NCBI GenBank assembly: GCA_030272585.1
Contig: BSYQ01000007.1
Coordinates: forward strand, 2,422,001-2,486,000
Source: Bryopsis sp. KO-2023
Taxonomy: Eukaryota > Chlorophyta > Ulvophyceae > Bryopsidales > Bryopsidaceae
Length of the DNA: 64,000 bases
Direction: 5' to 3'
This document shows, piece after piece, positions 25,801-36,000 of the stretch; position 1 is the stretch's first letter; each line of letters begins with the position of its first letter. The notes under the pieces were generated by a model that had not been told where the DNA came from, ran no database searches, and was given only the letters and a program-made list of their open reading frames with translations. Made by a program: the position numbers and the translations under genes.

Positions 25801-26429
25801 CACTGGATTTTTTTGCATTGTGTGAACCTTTTGAAATGTATCAACAGACATCTCTCAGAAATAAAAAAAATCAGCCACAGAACGAAAAATAAAAGGTGGT
25901 TTCTGACACACCAATTTCAAACGTGAATTCCTGGGGCATGCAGTCATAACCTTTTTCACGTAATTTTTTTTTTTTTAACCCTTCGGAATCTGTGCAGCCA
26001 TTTACCAGCAAGGGTCGCAGGTAAATGAGGTGGTAAATCAAGAACCAGCACTTCAGCAAAACTTTTCTTGTTTCAATAAAGAGACAAGATGCAGGACGTG
26101 GCTGGTCAGCATCATGCATCAAGCAACAGATAGTGACTATTCCTGAAGTGAGGAAATCTGTGCTGGTGTTTTCTGGCAAACACAGGTTGAAGCCCACATT
26201 GCCCCATACTTTGTAGAAGACAGGCGGATTGCGTCCCACAGCTACTTCGATTTCATGTTGGACTTGCACAGAAACATCGGGGCCAAGCAGTGACTGGAGC
26301 GTTGGTCGGGGGAAACGGGGAAAGCAGAGTAACTTGGGTTGTTTGATCCCGCTGATTTAGTGTGCTGTACTCTGTTCGCTGTTTATGAAGTCACTGATAA
26401 GTTCTCAGCAACGCTGGTTTGATTAGTCT

Positions 26430-27200
26430 TCTCAAAACATGGCTGCACACCCCCTGGAATCTCGGAGCGTTTTGACACCTGGGGTTGTGGCCGATGCCCA
26501 GGTACTTGCTGGAGCTGTCTCAACGGAGGCTGGAAAACATATTTGTCTTATGAAATTCCTTCATAAAACAAGAAGAACGAGGAAAAGAGGTGGGAGTGAT
26601 GCCAGGGGCTCAGATTTTTTTCTTAGTCTTTTTAGTGAAATGGAGGTCCAAGAAGGTATTCCATCCCAAATCTTTCGACCAAACAAATCTAGGCGTCGGT
26701 GTTTGAAAGAAAACAAAACGAAACCCCAGTGTATCCATGCACACACTCGCGATACCCGGCAATTTCCCCCTTCCCCCAAAAGAGTAACCTTCGAAACAAT
26801 GGTGGTTTGAGGACCCAATGGTACATAATGGTCGGATCTGAAATCCTGTATCGTGAACTGTTTTGTTTACTTTTTTGGAAAGATTTATCGAAGGCCTCGA
26901 TTCAGTCACCATTTAGTCGCCCATTCGGGGTGAACGCAGTCAGACACAAGCAGCATGTCCCTAGATATACCCAGTCATCCAGCTCCAGCGACGATGGAAG
27001 TGACTGTGGCACCGAAATTTATGAAGAAATCGATGCAGATGGTGGCGATGGATTGAACTAGGACATTTATTCCAGGTGCTGAGTTCTGTTTGTGTGTGGC
27101 GGCTGTTGTTAGCCCAACAGGATGGGGATGAATTCCAAGACGTGATCATCCATGGCAACATAGAGCCTGTGTGCAAAGCTCACGAGATGGTGAGGATCTG
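26430..27200 (+). pseudogene. Coding-like fragments in the interior of CACTA-1
   Basis: Several plus-strand segments look like exons: AAHPLESRSVLTPGVVADAQ at 26439, an acidic Ser-rich end (TQSSSSSDDGSDCGTEIYEE) closing with a stop at 27061, and LAQQDGDEFQDVIIHGNIEP at about 27109-27190 followed by GTGAGG. None encodes a transposase. They may be host exons captured by the element, or remnants of the element's own accessory gene. No homology is recognised. Confidence 0.3.
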
Positions 27201-27699
27201 GACTGTTTTTTTTTTTTTTTTTTCCCTGCATGTTTCTTTTGCAATGGCCTCAGCATTGTTATCAATGTACAACAGCTTTTAGTGTCGGGTCCCCATCACA
27301 TTCTACACCACGGGTTGCAGCCGTTCCATTTTTCTCTTGTGGTTTGATTCAGGTTTAGGAGGCCCTTCAGAGCTTCGACCCAACTCGTGCCAAAACGACG
27401 AGGAGGACCCACCTCCCCCAAAGCGGAGCGAACAACCCCCAATCTATGAATAGAGGGCAACGTTGGAAAGAACATGGTGGCCCCCATGCTTGCTCATCAT
27501 CAGCCAGCACCGATAGTCATCCAGATTTTCGGTTTTTTCATTCTTGGGTTCCAGTTTTACAGGAGTGCATTCGGGTTTGTGTGGGTTTGAATGGGACACT
27601 TTGGACTATGTTGTCTTGTTGATAATAAGTTTGGGAGATGTAGAGGTGCTGGGGATTTTGTAACATGAAAATACATGGTTAAAAGAGAGCATTGGGCAC

Positions 27700-28351
27700 G
27701 TGTTATGCGGGGTATTTTTGAACCCCGCACATGGACAGACCTGTAACGCACAGAATTGTAATCCCGCACAAGGATTCATTAACCAAGAGCCTCGCACAGA
27801 ACCTGTGGGCTGTTACCCCGCACAGACACGCTCAACCACCGCACAGGTCAATCACCCCGCACACACAGATCAGGACCCCGCACAGTTGTGCGGGGACGTG
27901 GCCTCCTTGTGCGGGGTGTTGCAAGAATCGCACAAACCTCCAACACCCACGCACAGAGCCAGAAAACCCCCGCACGGCTTTGTTCCCCGGTTTGGCCGGT
28001 TTTTGTGCGGGGTCCCAATTTGACCCCGCACAGACTGGAACCCCGCACACAGAACCTGACGTCTTTCATATCCACCCCGCACGGCACCCCCGCACGGAGG
28101 ATAGGGTACCCCGCACACTGTACGGGGCTATGTTTCATCTGTGCGGGGTCCCACAACGGGAAAGACGTCAGGTCCTGTGTGCGGGGTTCCAGTCTGTGCG
28201 GGGTCAAATTGGGACCCCGCACAAAAACCGGCCAAACCGGGGAACAGAGCTGTGCGGGGCTATTCTGGCCCTGTGCGTGGCAAAACACGGGTTTCAAGGT
28301 TCTGTGCGGGGTTTGAAAAACACCCCGCACAGAACGCGACTTCCCATAGTG
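27700..28351. repeat. Right subterminal repeat block of CACTA-1, with a large inverted repeat
   Basis: CCCCGCACAG-type units in both orientations are packed to the terminus. Segments near 27983-28080 and 28141-28255 are nearly complementary to each other (shared landmarks: CCAAACCGGGG, CCAATTTGACCCCG, CTGACGTCTTTC), so the block could fold into a long hairpin. Confidence 0.75.
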
Positions 28352-28605
28352 GACGAGACAATACAGCCGTTGAACGCTGTTCTATTGAACGCTCTGCGAG
28401 GGTTCCACAGCAAAAAGCAAGATGTGGAGTGCATCCTTCAATCAGAAAAAACCCATTTGAAAGCAAAACGAACACCGACCTGCAACGTGTAACGAAACAC
28501 ACGAAATATCGAATTTGCAAGGAAAATTCAAGGGTTTTTTCCCTGGGGTAGGAAGAAAAGAAATGATGGGTGAATAACCATCCGTAACTGTCACTTTTCT
28601 CTCTT
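28352..28605. other. Spacer of 254 bp between CACTA-1 and CACTA-2
   Basis: Unique sequence, starting with the GAC duplication of CACTA-1 and ending with the CTT duplication of CACTA-2. It is the only original host sequence visible between 24995 and 42728. One plus frame (LNALRGFHSKKQDVECIL) is open, but no gene can be assigned. Confidence 0.5.
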
Positions 28606-28710
28606 CACTATGGGAAAACCCGCTCTGTGCGGGGTTGGTCGAATCTCCGCCAAATATCGAAGAACGTCGAACTGACGAATTAAGACCCGAAACAGAACAG
28701 AAACGTATTA

Positions 28711-28751
28711 GGAACGGTCGGATGTACCTGGGTTCGACTCCCAGGCGTTCC
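28711..28751 (+). other. tRNA-minihelix-like hairpin in the left end of CACTA-2
   Basis: Outer stem GGAACG / CGTTCC enclosing the T-arm-like CTGGG-TTCGACT-CCCAG; 41 nt, the same length and layout as 25088-25128. It lies 105 bp from the left terminus (93 bp in CACTA-1). Confidence 0.7.
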
Positions 28752-28905
28752 AATCCCCTTACAACTGGGGTCGCGAAAAAGTCGTCAGCGACTGGAATTC
28801 GCGACCCCGCACAGACGCCTATGCGGGGCTATAAATACCGCACAGTAGATCAACGCCGCACAGATCCCTGTGCGGTGTGACCATGAAACGAGGCAATTTT
28901 CTTAA

Positions 28906-29214
28906 AACAAAAACACACACACAAGTGCGCACAGTCCCCGAATCCCAAGCAACCCATCTGTTCATCCAAACCCACAAGGTTTAATAGCCCAAACACCATC
29001 CACACAATGTACCCCGCGCACACAGCCACATGCCCCGCACAAACTCCGCGAAGAAAAAGAAGGAAGATCTTCTTATTGTTTCACTCGCTCTTTCGAGGAG
29101 TTTTCGGGGTTTTGGGGGAAATTCATTCAAAAAAAGACACACACAGTTGTGCCCACAGTCTCCGAGTCCCAAGCAACTCATCCGTTCATCGAAACCCGCA
29201 AGGTTTAATAACCC
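28906..29214. repeat. Diverged direct duplication in the left arm of CACTA-2
   Basis: About 85 bp at 28906-28990 (ACACACACAAGTGCGCACAG ... CACAAGGTTTAATAG) recurs at about 29128-29214 with substitutions (ACACACACAGTTGTGCCCAC ... CGCAAGGTTTAATAA). It marks a segmental duplication inside the element's arm. Confidence 0.6.
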
Positions 29215-29444
29215 ACAATATCATCAGAAAAAACTATAAGGGGAAAAAAAAAGGGAAAACAACCATCACCGCACAGAAACCTGAAAAGCCACGCACACGA
29301 ACTCACACACCCCGCACAGACCAACTTTTTCCGGAACGAGCGACGCTTTGGGGACGGCGAACGTTCCTCCTCGGCCACAAAACGACAGCCCCGCACACAC
29401 GCTCACGCACCCCGTCCCTAGGCGCGTAAACCCCGCACCGCCGT

Positions 29445-32262
29445 TCACTTCTTGCGCGACGACCTACGTTTTTTTGGCGAATCCTCCTTCGCCTTCTTGG
29501 ACCTCCGCGCTCTCTCGGCCTTTTCCAGAGCCCTTTGCTTGATGGACTTCTTCCCAGTGTCGTACAACTGAGCCCTGTCCCTCTTTTTTTTGGGCGGTTC
29601 ATCCTCCCCCGCACTTGACTCGTAGTCGAGTCCGAGGTCCAAATCGTCAACGATGTCCTGTGCGGGGTCAATAGGATCCTGTGCGGGGCTGTCGTGATCG
29701 TCACCAGCGCCGGATCCTGTTGCCGCATCCTCGACAACTGGTGCTGGAAGACCGTGAAGCGCTGCATCGGCGCTATCGGAGAAAGGGCCACCAGAGGCAC
29801 CGGAGGCACCGGAGGGACCACCAGTGTCATGACTTCCGGATACCTCTCCTAAATCGCACACACTGATGTTAGCCCCGCACACACACAGATAACCCCCGCA
29901 CACCAGAACATCAACAAACAGGTTAAAAAATGTGACTTTTTTAAACCACGCACAGAAGTCCTTTGACCCCGCACGAAACAGTAAAAAGCATGTATCGACA
30001 ATCGAACAATCCCTCACCTGCGTCCAGTGGAGGCGGCTGCAGTACACGGGGAATGGTATGCTCCCTTGGCTGCTTCCCACGGGCGATCTCCTCCGGGGTC
30101 TCCTCCTCGGGTGGTGGCTGACGAACCTGCGCGCACACGAGAAATCAGTTAGCGCACGAAGTACCATAAACGCCGCACAGAATCCCTACCACCCCGCACA
30201 GAAACTCAAACAGCAACACTTAAACAGCAACACACGCACAGGCACAATCGAAGCCCGCACAGAGGAATTCGGCCACGCACAGAAACAGTGTAGCCCCGCA
30301 CACCGATATTTCAGACACGCACAACAAGTTCAGCACTCACCGTCGAATCTTGGATCAGCGTCCCCGTCTCCTCGAACCTCCGCTTCATCGCCTTCACCTC
30401 GTCCACCCACGCTACCTCGGTGGTGTACCACTCGTCATTGGGGACGAGGGCGGAGCGCAGGTGGACGGTGTCTGTGATCTTCTCTTCTTGGTTGGCGTTC
30501 GCTGTCTCGATGGCGTCGATTCGCCTTCTGTGCTCTTTGATGTTTCGCCTGTTATCCTGAATCCTGCAACCCCGCACACACAATGTTAAGACCCGCACAG
30601 ACACACACAACCCCCGCACACAGAGTGAATGAACAGCCCCGCCCACAATGAAATACACCCCGCACAGAGAAAGAAACGCAAACTTACCGATCGACCAGTC
30701 GCTGGCAGAGCGTGCGGTATCCGATATGGAACCCCATGCGGCCCCCAACCACGCCCGCTTGATTCTGGGCGTGGAAGAGGATTCTGAAGATCGCCACCGC
30801 CATCATGTCTAGAAGGCGCGGGCGGGTGGTTGACGACACCACGTTTCCTCCAACCTGCACACCACGCACACACAACCGTTAGCCCCGCACACAAGGGAAA
30901 GAACCCACAGACCCCGCACACAAGCATAAACATAAAGCACTGAAAAAGCTGCCCCACAGCCCCGCACACACAGAAACAAAACCCCGCACAGGTCCCCCCC
31001 CACCCCGCACAAAATGGATACTTATGGATTTACTTACCGTAATCCCGTCGGGCATATTTTGTCTCGACGCGAGCATCCTCAGCTGGTTGCGGAGCGTCGG
31101 AACGATCTCCTGTGCCCAGTACTGGCTGATAAGCTGTCAGTCAAACACACATGAGGAAAAAAGTTAGTATTAAAATTGAAAACCCCGCACGAAGGGCATG
31201 GAGCCCCGCACAGACGATGTTAAGCAAACAAAAATAAATGCACCGCACAAAACGAATAGAACCCCGCACAGGACTTTGCTTACCTTATTTAGCCACCCAA
31301 ACTCTTTTTCGTTTGGGTAGCTGCGCCTGCGTCTCCCGCCCTTCACCTTGATCACGATCAGCCTCCCGTCGAGCTCTCCCGTGATTCCCTCTGCCAGGGT
31401 ATTCTTCGTCGGGGGCAAACGAGCAGGCGTGGGAGACGCGGCAGCGACGAGCATCTCCCTCGCCGCCTCGACAACTGCCTGAACACCGCACACATTCGTC
31501 AGAACCCCGCACGGCTGTTTTAGAGACCCGCACAGCTAAACAAACAACATACAAAGGAGACCCCGCACAGATAAACATGAACACCGCAGACGGTTTTTCC
31601 CACCCCGCACACACTCACCATATCGATGGGCTCCATCAACGCGAACCCGATGGAGTCCACGACGTGCAGGTGGCTCTCCATATGTTGGAGGGTGGAGAGG
31701 AGCGCATTGTCGATGATGGTGAAGATGGGCTTCTTCAACGACGCTGTCGCCCACAAGTGGATTCTTCTGCCCATGTGAGCCTGAAAAATAAAAATATCAC
31801 AAAAATTGACGACAGCCCCGCACACGGTCCCTGTGGCCTCGCACAAATCGAAACAGAATTTCCTGTACCCCCGCACAAGCAGCCCACACGAATATGTGGA
31901 CCCCGCACAAAAAACCCTGTACCCCGCACAAATCGAAACAGAATTTCCTGTACCCCCGCACAACCAGCCCACACGAATATGTGGACCCCGCACAAAAAAC
32001 CCTGTACCCCGCACAGCGTAAAACGTTTTACCCCACAGATCACATGTTGTTCAACCGAGCCGCCTTTGCGAATAACAGTCGTTTTTGTGGAACAAGTTTT
32101 TTCCCTCACCGCCAGAAGAGCCGACGCCGTGAAAGGCGTCACTTCGCCGTACTCCTCGAGGATCTCGCGCTCCCTCCCCACGTTGTCGCCAGTCATTTTT
32201 TGAAGCACTTCCTCAAGTGCTCCGATCTCGTTCAGGGCAAGCACAAGGAAGAAAACGATCAT
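29445..32262 (-). CDS. CACTA-2 accessory protein (second transposon gene), 502 aa
   Basis: Eight exons on the minus strand join in phase: 32262-32110, 31780-31619, 31478-31284, 31133-31038, 30854-30688, 30563-30341, 30126-30018, 29848-29445; 1509 nt. CACTA elements often carry, besides the transposase, a DNA-binding second protein (TNPA in maize En/Spm); position and divergent orientation fit that role, but I recognise no domain. Visible features: an N-terminal helical part (LNEIGALEEVLQKMTGDN), a basic patch (KVKGGRRRRSYP), a coiled-coil-like exon (RRNIKEHRRRIDAIETANAN), a Pro/Glu stretch, an acidic stretch (DDLDLGLDYESSAGEDE) and a highly basic tail (PPKKKRDR; RRSKKAKEDSPKKRRSSRKK) that could be nuclear targeting or DNA binding. 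The last exon contains SPAQDPIDPAQD, written by two copies of the transposon's CCCCGCACAG motif. Its introns carry the opposite orientation of that motif. An upstream start is possible. Confidence 0.82.
31841..32010. repeat. 85-bp tandem duplication in intron 1 of the accessory gene
   Basis: Two near-identical units start at 31841 and 31926 (both GCACAAATCGAAACAGAATT) and each contains several CCCCGCACA motifs, showing that the motif array grows by local tandem duplication. Confidence 0.85.
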
Positions 32263-32467
32263 ATTTGCTGAACGATAGAAAGGTAGGCCGCACACACCGA
32301 GTTAACCAGGGTTCTCGAGCTCGATTACCCCGCACGAATTCGCTTCGAAGCGCCAGGGGTGGGTTACATTATTTATAAACTAATAAGTCTGACTTACGTA
32401 ATGTGGGCTGCTTTAGTTTCTGTCCCATTACGTCTCACCTGTTGTTTCCTTGCCGTCAGCGTTAAAG
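32263..32467. promoter_or_regulatory. Shared divergent promoter of the two CACTA-2 genes
   Basis: Only about 205 bp separate the two divergent start codons. The stretch holds an AT-rich TATA-like sequence (ATTATTTATAAACTAATAAG, near 32368) and only one clear CCCCGCAC motif, in contrast to the dense arrays outside. It was inferred from position; no transcription start is visible. Confidence 0.5.
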
Positions 32468-32975
32468 ATGCCCAGGCACGTGGGCTACACCGCCTTGAAG
32501 AGATACCTGGAAAGTGAAGACCCCTGCTGCCCAGCATGTGGACAGCGAATCGGCAGCAGCTCGGCGTGGAAGAGACATAAGCGCGACGGTGGAACCTGCC
32601 CGAACAAGAACCGGCTTGAAAGAGAGCTGGCCGATATCGCTGGAGGTAAGTTTTAACTGGAGAAAAATCCTTTTTTTCGCTTCCTCTTCACCTCTGACGT
32701 GCGCGCGCGGTGCCCCGACAGATGTTTACGGCGGCGCAGACCCGGCACAGAACCCGGTGGACCCCGCACAGAACCCGGTGGACCCCACAGACACATCCGT
32801 GGTTCCCGTACAGAATGCGGTAGACCCCGCAGGACCATCCATGGTGCACGCACAGGATGGGGATGCGGCTCTTTTCGAAGACGGCTTTGCTGATGACATT
32901 CCTGATGATTTTGCTGATGAACATGGTGAGGAGGGGGATGGAGAGGAGGAGGAGGAAGAGGAGATGGATGAAGAG

Positions 32976-33043
<68 letters not shown>

Positions 33044-36000
33044 CGAGGAGGAGGAAGACGAGGAGGAGGAGTTTGACGTACAGGGAAACGCCACCCTCAG
33101 GCAGCCCCTGTACGCCACATGCAGCATGTCCCTTCTCCAGGTACGTGTGCGGCGCATTGTGTTCTCTGTGCGGGGTGTATTTGATTGTGGGCGGGGGTCG
33201 TGTGTGTCCGTGCGGGTGTTGGCGTTGTGTGTGCGGGGGTCGTGTGTGTCCGTGCGGGTGTTGGCGTTGTGTGTGCGGGGGTCGTGTGTGTCCGTGCGGG
33301 TGTTGGCGTTGTGTGTGCGGGGGTTGTGTGTGTCTGTGCGGGTCTTGACGTTGTCTGTGCGGGTCTTGACGTTGTCTGTGCGGGTCTTGACGTTGTCTGT
33401 GCGGGTCTTGACGTTGTGTGTGCGGGGTTTTGGACAACCCCGCGTAGAGAACCTAAGACCCCTCCACAGGAACCCAGAAACCCCGCACAGAAGTCATTTT
33501 ACCTTATTCCTTTGTTATTGCTCTTCTAACCCTTCTAACCTTCTGTTTCAGGTGATGATAGTCCTGTGGCATCTCAAAGTCCACTCGGGAATGACACGGG
33601 AGACATTCGAGACCCTCCTGAGGTTGATGGCCGCGGTACTCCCGAAGCCCAACTCCTTGCCGACGACATTCGCAGCGTTCAAGGGGATGATGAAGGTGCG
33701 CCACCTGAAGAGACGGACGTACCTGATGTGTCAGAAGGGTTGCCGAGCCTACAAGGAGATCAGGTGAGAAAAATGTCTGTGCGGGGTGAACGGGGTTCTG
33801 TGCGGGGTCGTGATGTCGCTGTGCCGGGTGAAGCTGTTCAGGTTATCGAATATGTTTGCGGGTCAGGGGGCTTCTGTGCGGGGCTATACAATCCCTGTGC
33901 GGGGCATATTGGCTGTTGTGCCGGGTCAGGCTGTAGCAGGAGAATAAAAAAGAATAAAAGGATAAAAAAGGGAACCCACAAAGTTCAGAACGTAGGGGGA
34001 CTCGAACCCACCACCAACTAAGCTGCAATCATGCGTTCTAACGGCGCGGACCAAGCGAACACGATATCTTTCAATCTAAACGCTCCCTAATCCCCTTTAG
34101 CGTTATAACGCCTATTTAGGGGATAAGTCACAAACACTCAACACACACCAATTGTGCTCTGGGGGAATCGAACCCTCGACCACACCGCCTGAGGTTATTC
34201 ACCTTATCAATGGAGCACCCTAAGCCACGATACTTCACTGATGTTAAGTTATTTTCTAACACTGTTTAATTTTAATTTTACGGAATTCCTAAAAGATTAA
34301 GGTATATGATTGCAACCAGAGATAGGACTTGGGCCAAATTTTTGGTCCGACTCCGGTCCGGTCCGGTTACGGTCGGGTTACGGTCACCGTACTACGGCCG
34401 TAACTCCGTACCGTAACCGGAGTAATATGTTGTTTTTACGGTACGGAACAGGTACGGTATAACTACGGTAGGCCCTAAATCACCGTGAAGTAGCGTGGTT
34501 CAGTGCTAAAGCGTTAGGCTGCAGTCAGTAGGGTCGCGGGTTCGAATCCCCTTGGGTTCCTTTGGAATCGCGGGACCCTGCGGGGGTCACTTTCTACGGT
34601 TTACGGTTGTTACGGCCGTTACGGTCGTTACGGTCCGGTACGGAGCGGTACGGAGTGGTACGGTGCTACGGTTACGGCCGTAAAAGTACGATTTTCTGAC
34701 GAAAATTGTACTCCGGTTACGGTCCGGTTACGGTGGTTACGGTCCGGTTACGGTGACCGTAACCGTAAAGTCCTATCTCTGATTGCAACACCCAAGATTC
34801 TAACGTGTTCCGGTTGGCTTAGTGCTTAGTGTAGTATCTCTTGATATCGTGTGGGACGGTGTTCGAATCCTACTCCGTTCCCTTGGGTTTGGTTTAATCT
34901 TCGTACATGAGATGTGTGGAACCCGTTCTAACCTGTTTTAAGCCACACTAAACCATCGTGGTGCGGTGGCTCAGAGTATTAGAGTGTATGGTTATAGTCT
35001 TAAAGGTTGTAGGTTCGAATCTTAATAGGTTCTCACAATTTCAGGGAGAATTGTGTGCCGTTGCAACGGTCTTCCGTGATCTGATCGGGGATCGGAACAG
35101 TCGGTCTCCGGTGTCGGATCCCTAGTATGGAAAGAGTTGCCATATTGAATTCTTTGTTGTTCTTAATCGATGTTACTCTTCAGGACCACCGCCACTCCCC
35201 AGAGCGTCTGCGAGTGTGGCCTTCCTTTGTTCCATCTCTCCGGGACTGTCCTCACGCCGGTGAGAAGGATCTTCTACTTCGGCGTGAAGTCCGTCCTTCG
35301 CATCATGCATGGTAGCTATGCATTTTGCGAGGCGAGGATTCACGCCGCGATGAGATCCTTCTCGGTGAAGTCCACCCCTGTCATGCAGATATTGGGAGAT
35401 TTGCTTCCCGACGGGGTGGATCTTCAGGATATCACCACCGGCCTCTATGAGGTCGGTGGTGACTATTTCGGCTTGGGGACAGGGAGGCGTCGCAATTACT
35501 CGATCGGCGCCTTCTTTATCAGATGCGGTGAGCCGATATATACATATATATATATTGGTTGTTTCTCGTTCCTATTCAAGTATTTGATGTAAAAAAACAC
35601 TGGTGTACTGAAAGTTTCAACGTGTGTTCGAATTTTTTCAGACGACCTCCATGACTCCGTCCGGATGCAGGTGGAGAACCACTACCCCATTGCCCTCATC
35701 CCCGGTCCGAAGGAGCCCGAGAGCTTACAGGGAGTCCTGCGGTTGATTGTGCAGGACTTCCTGAAGCTCATACCTGGTGGACCGGGGGTGAGGTTGAGGG
35801 GATGGTCGCCCCCCGCCGCCGGATCCGTTGGACCCTTGACGCGTTCTGACAGTGTGGAGCACTGGGCGTTGCTGTCCAGTGTGACCGGTGACACTCCTTG
35901 GCTTGCGAAAGTCGAGTTAGCACGCGGTCACACTGGACGCAACGCCTGTCCCGACTGTCATGGGACTACGAGCGTCGTCACCACTCGCTCCGGGGTCACT

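Larger units (their letters stand above)
24995..28351 (+). mobile_element. CACTA-1: non-autonomous CACTA (En/Spm-type) transposon, 3.36 kb
   Basis: Left end CACTATGGG followed by CTCTGTGCGGGG; right end is its inverse, finishing CCCATAGTG at 28351. The three bases before (24992-24994) and after (28352-28354) are both GAC, the 3-bp target duplication expected of the CACTA superfamily. Both ends are crowded with the motif CCCCGCACAG or its complement, as expected for CACTA subterminal transposase-binding repeats. The interior (25330-27690) has no transposase, only fragments of coding-like sequence. It shares its left end, minihelix and right end with CACTA-2, so it was probably mobilised by that element's transposase. 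Confidence 0.9.

Noticed and set aside
27700..28300. Dense short repeats that might be a CRISPR array
   Set aside because: Units are in both orientations, unevenly spaced and imperfect, and sit at the ends of a TIR-bounded transposon in a spliced genome. They are subterminal repeats.
32688..33437. Long minus-strand ORF rich in His/Pro/Arg and Leu, and another rich in Ser, opposite the Glu tract
   Set aside because: They are shadows of the GAG/GAA repeat and of the 42-bp and 21-bp tandem repeats in transposase exon 2 and intron 2.
33986..35036. Functional tRNA genes
   Set aside because: A- and B-box-like parts are present, but acceptor stems could not be confirmed and the copies lie within a transposon intron, one inside a MITE. 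Called tRNA-like only.
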